DNA of 62,734 nt, from contig JARLJR010000055.1 of the NCBI GenBank assembly GCA_031291095.1, forward strand, positions 1 to 62,734. Direction: 5' to 3'. Both the position numbers and the translations under genes were made by a program. Within the stretch, counting starts at the first letter, position 1. Each line of letters begins with the position of its first letter. Positions 60,312 to 62,734 of this stretch are shown here, in pieces. This DNA comes from Legionella sp. (GTDB lineage: Bacteria; Pseudomonadota; Gammaproteobacteria; Legionellales; Legionellaceae). The notes below the pieces were generated by a model. The model did not search any database and was not told the DNA's origin. It saw nothing but the letters and a program-made list of their open reading frames with translations.

Positions 60312-62087
60312 TTATAAGTCATCTTTTAGTGGCACAATAGAATTTTTGACCAATTCTGCTGAAAAATCTTGCTGCAGCTGCTGGAACATCGGGTCATTTT
60401 GCAACGCAAGTTCTGCGTTTTGTTGTTTTTGCTGCGTAGCCTGCTCTTTTTGTTGCGCAGGTGATGCTTGAACCGATTGATCACTATTTAGTGTAACCTT
60501 TATCGTAGTTTGATAATAGTTACCTAGTGCAGTTTCTACTCGTGCTAGCACGGTTGGGGTAAATAAAGATTGATGTCCACGAGCAACCCGCAAAACCAGC
60601 TCTCGTCCGTCTCTAGAAACCAGTTCCGCATTTTCTACCGCAGTAAGGGCTAGGCCGGTTAGTCTAAGCTGAGGGATAATGGCTGCCCAGCTTTGTTGTT
60701 CTGGTGTAGTGAAGGTCATCGCTGGTTTTTCAGCTACTTGAGGGCTGCTGTGATTCACTACTTCGCCAGTGACTTCTGTTGTTACCGCAGAATATTGTTC
60801 TGCAATTGGAGTCGCCGCTATCACCGAATTCACCGGACTTAGAGTTGGCCTAGGTGTCGCTATTGTTTCTGAATGCGCTGGGGCTGGGCTTATCTTGTTA
60901 GTTTCTAAGATAGGGGCAGGAACCTGAGTCGCAGGACGCGCTTCAATAACTTTTGTTGTTGCTTCTGGTGATTGAACTTGTGTTAGCGCAACAGAGGTCA
61001 CTTTAGGAGCGGGTCTAAATGTTAGCATTCGCAATAAGGCCATGTTAAAGCCTATGGCCAAGGTTGGCGCTAAATGAATTTCCTCGCGGCCTTTTAAACT
61101 AATTTGATAAAATAATTGCACATCCTCTGCAGACAACAAAACACTTAAGCTTTTTACTTCAGCAGAAGGGCTGATTAAGGCATTATGATCCCCGATTGCG
61201 TGATAGACTGCCATTTGATGCAAATAATTAAGTAGTTCATCAAGGACATATTGAAAATGTCCTCCTTCATTAGCAATATTTTGACTAAGAGTTAATATCT
61301 TTGGCGCATCTTGATTTGCAAGTGCTTGCAGCAGTTGTAAGGCATAATCTTGTTGGGTATAGCCTAAGATCATTTTTACGTCAGTTGCCGTTAATTGATT
61401 ATCGCAGCTCGTAATGGCTTGATCTAATAAACTGAGTGCATCACGCATACTTCCGCGCGCAGCACGGGCTAAGATATTTAGTGCTTGAGGTTCAAAATCT
61501 AATTGCTCGTCCTTAAGTATTAATTGTAAATGTTGGCTAATTAGTTCTGCTGCTAAATGCTTCAGATTAAATTGCAAGCATCGGGATAAAACAGTAACTG
61601 GTAATTTTTGTGGGTCAGTGGTTGCTAAAATAAATTTCACATGAGCAGGTGGTTCTTCTAATGTTTTTAGCAGTGCATTAAAGCTGTGTTGTGACAGCAT
61701 GTGCACCTCATCGATTAGATAAATTTTAAAACGGCCAGTGGCAGGTGCATATTGCACGTTATCTAATAGATCTCGTGTGTCTTCTACACGCGTTTTGGAG
61801 GCGCCATCAATTTCAATGAGGTCAATAAACCGACCTTGCTCAATGGAAATACAGGTATTGCATTGTAGACAGGGTTCAGAACTGATTCCTGTTTCGCAAT
61901 TTAATGATTTAGCTAATATTCTGGCTACACTTGTTTTCCCTACGCCACGGGTGCCAGTAAAAAGATAGGCATGATGTAAGCGTTGTTGATTCAGCGCATT
62001 AATAAGAGCCTTATTAATATGTTCTTGGCCAACAAGTTGTGAGAATGTTCGTGGTCGCCATTTACGGGCAAGTGCTAGATAGCTCAT
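60312..62087 (-). CDS. dnaX: DNA polymerase III subunit tau (DnaX)
   Basis: This 591-residue clamp-loader subunit has Walker A GTRGVGKT, zinc-binding cysteines (CETG...CLQCNTC), Walker B with LIDEVHML, and domains III-V after a Pro/Ala/Thr-rich linker (about 365-465). E. coli tau is 643 residues. The linker contains no Lys-Lys pair of the kind coded by the E. coli A AAA AAG slippery site, so production of a separate gamma form by that mechanism is not indicated. The 4.5S RNA gene lies immediately upstream. Confidence 0.96.
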   Translation of the reverse strand: MSYLALARKWRPRTFSQLVGQEHINKALINALNQQRLHHAYLFTGTRGVGKTSVARILAKSLNCETGISSEPCLQCNTCISIEQGRFIDLIEIDGASKTRVEDTRDLLDNVQYAPATGRFKIYLIDEVHMLSQHSFNALLKTLEEPPAHVKFILATTDPQKLPVTVLSRCLQFNLKHLAAELISQHLQLILKDEQLDFEPQALNILARAARGSMRDALSLLDQAITSCDNQLTATDVKMILGYTQQDYALQLLQALANQDAPKILTLSQNIANEGGHFQYVLDELLNYLHQMAVYHAIGDHNALISPSAEVKSLSVLLSAEDVQLFYQISLKGREEIHLAPTLAIGFNMALLRMLTFRPAPKVTSVALTQVQSPEATTKVIEARPATQVPAPILETNKISPAPAHSETIATPRPTLSPVNSVIAATPIAEQYSAVTTEVTGEVVNHSSPQVAEKPAMTFTTPEQQSWAAIIPQLRLTGLALTAVENAELVSRDGRELVLRVARGHQSLFTPTVLARVETALGNYYQTTIKVTLNSDQSVQASPAQQKEQATQQKQQNAELALQNDPMFQQLQQDFSAELVKNSIVPLKDDL

Positions 62088-62104
62088 ATATGGTTTATAA
62101 GTTG

Positions 62105-62217
62105 GGCGGCAGCTCTAAGAGCCACACCTCGGCGCTCGAATCAATTGTTACCGCTGCTCCCTTCCGGGCCTGACGGGGTTCACAATCTATCGCCGCGAAG
62201 GGACCAATAGAGCCACC
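62105..62217 (-). ncRNA. ffs: Signal recognition particle 4.5S RNA
   Basis: On the minus strand the conserved domain IV core reads GTCAGGCCCGGAAGGGAGCAGC (split by the 20-base rule: GTCAGGCCCGG, then AAGGGAGCAGC). The ends GGTGGCTCT and AGAGCTGCC pair to close the RNA. It binds Ffh and targets membrane proteins. The position just before dnaX is common in gammaproteobacteria. Exact ends are uncertain by a few bases. Confidence 0.92.
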
Positions 62218-62529
62218 ATAGTTGAATAGCAGAGGTTATCAAAAAAATGTGGGGATAGCCAGAGCTGTTTAAAAAAATATTTGTGTTAAAAGGTTCTTTT
62301 CAGGAAATATGAAAAAACTGGTCTACACTAAAAAGCTCCACGGCAATATAGATTATGACAATTAGCCGTGTGGGCCAAATAGACGTATTCTATGAAGCGA
62401 ACCCTTTTGACTAAGGTAATTAGGGTTTAGCTATTGATATTCATCATTTCGCCTATACATTAATATATGTCATACATAAGAAGCAAAAATAAGAATAAGC
62501 AAAAAATTCAAAAAATTTGCAAAAAGTGT

Positions 62530-62557
62530 TTGACATAGAAGTCGAAATCAGTAGAAT
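62530..62557 (+). promoter_or_regulatory. rRNA operon promoter
   Basis: A perfect TTGACA (62530-62535) and TAGAAT (62552-62557) are separated by 16 bases. The preceding 40 bases are A/T-rich like an UP element, and a GC-rich discriminator (ACGCAGCACGCC) follows, as expected for a growth-rate controlled rRNA promoter. Confidence 0.85.
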
Positions 62558-62579
62558 ACGCAGCACGCCTCGGGGGCAA

Positions 62580-62621
62580 GTTCATTAATAAGATAGAAGA
62601 CAAACTGTGTGGGCACTTTGA
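62580..62621 (+). promoter_or_regulatory. rRNA leader with boxA-like and conserved stem
   Basis: GTTCATTAATAA (62580-62591) matches 9 of 12 bases of the boxA core GCTCTTTAACAA, the site for antitermination factors. It is followed at 62599 by GACAAACTGTGTGGGCACT, which closely resembles the E. coli 16S leader. NusA, encoded in this window, takes part in this antitermination in relatives. Confidence 0.6.
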
Positions 62622-62691
62622 AATAACTTGAGTGCTTGTGACTAGATAAAAAGAAGTAAAGATACGTTAGTGAAAACTGACGACAGGAATT

Positions 62692-62734
62692 GAACTGAAG
62701 AGTTTGATCCTGGCTCAGATTGAACGCTGGCGGC
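62692..62734 (+). rRNA. rrs: 16S ribosomal RNA, 5' end only
   Basis: AGAGTTTGATCCTGGCTCAG starts at 62699 and is the universal 16S start region. By alignment to E. coli numbering, base 1 falls near 62692. Only 43 bases lie inside the window. Confidence 0.95.

Noticed and set aside
60312-62087. Programmed frameshift site for a gamma form in dnaX
   Set aside because: The linker has no Lys-Lys codon pair of the A AAA AAG type, so the E. coli-like signal is absent.

Overview
This 62.7 kb window is a chromosomal segment of a low-GC gammaproteobacterium, almost certainly a Legionella species or a close relative in Legionellaceae. This is inferred from gene content and order, from protein character, and from several large coiled-coil or membrane-hairpin proteins and an RCC1-repeat protein ending in a CaaX-like box, which are typical of Legionella effector repertoires. 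No database search was possible. No transposase, integrase, plasmid gene or CRISPR array was seen.

Layout. (1) 1-7216, minus strand: two unknown genes (a long protein with a membrane hairpin and a small coiled-coil protein) and the conserved stress module prkA / DUF444-VWA / spoVR. (2) 7537-18050: pepN, an exported 2H-phosphoesterase-like protein whose start overlaps the divergent aroE, a patatin-like lipase, two unknown proteins with membrane pairs flanking a helical middle (13111-14493 and 16827-18050), a POT-family transporter and a Gly/His/Tyr-rich lipoprotein. (3) 18047-24841: a pgsA-like gene coupled to hda, yhbY, then the classic rlmE-ftsH-folP-glmM series. (4) 25108-26244: an RCC1-repeat gene on the opposite strand, inserted in that series. 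(5) 26470-42480: tpiA-secG-tRNA-Leu(GAG), followed by a complete 14-gene complex I operon, nuoA to nuoN. (6) 42546-51443: initiator tRNA, rimP, nusA, infB, rbfA, truB, rpsO, pnp, in the same order as in E. coli. (7) 51720-59286: hinT-folE, ppa, a CorC-like membrane protein, small exported proteins, an OmpR-type regulator with a degenerate receiver, an unknown 472-residue protein, an unannotated 58-residue basic protein and a DUF547 protein. (8) 59279-62734: recR, ybaB, dnaX and the 4.5S RNA on the minus strand, then the promoter, leader and first 43 bases of a 16S rRNA gene.

The core is the ancestral glmM-secG-leuU-metY-rimP-nusA-infB-rbfA-truB-rpsO-pnp neighbourhood. The whole nuo operon sits between the two tRNA genes and an RCC1 gene sits between glmM and tpiA. 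Translation factors, ribosome maturation, RNA decay and respiratory complex I are therefore packed in one block.

Non-coding structure is rich. There are three copies of a roughly 100-bp palindromic element with CGTCATTGC ends, two copies of a CCTGGTT hairpin behind genes, a long imperfect palindrome between nuoA and nuoB, two perfect palindromes between nuoD and nuoE, three tandem hairpins between nusA and infB, and intrinsic terminators placed directly before rimP and pnp.

The most interesting candidate is the RCC1 protein with a C-terminal CLIM box. It resembles the logic of the Legionella effector LegG1/PieG, which acts on host Ran and is lipidated by the host. That role is inferred here.
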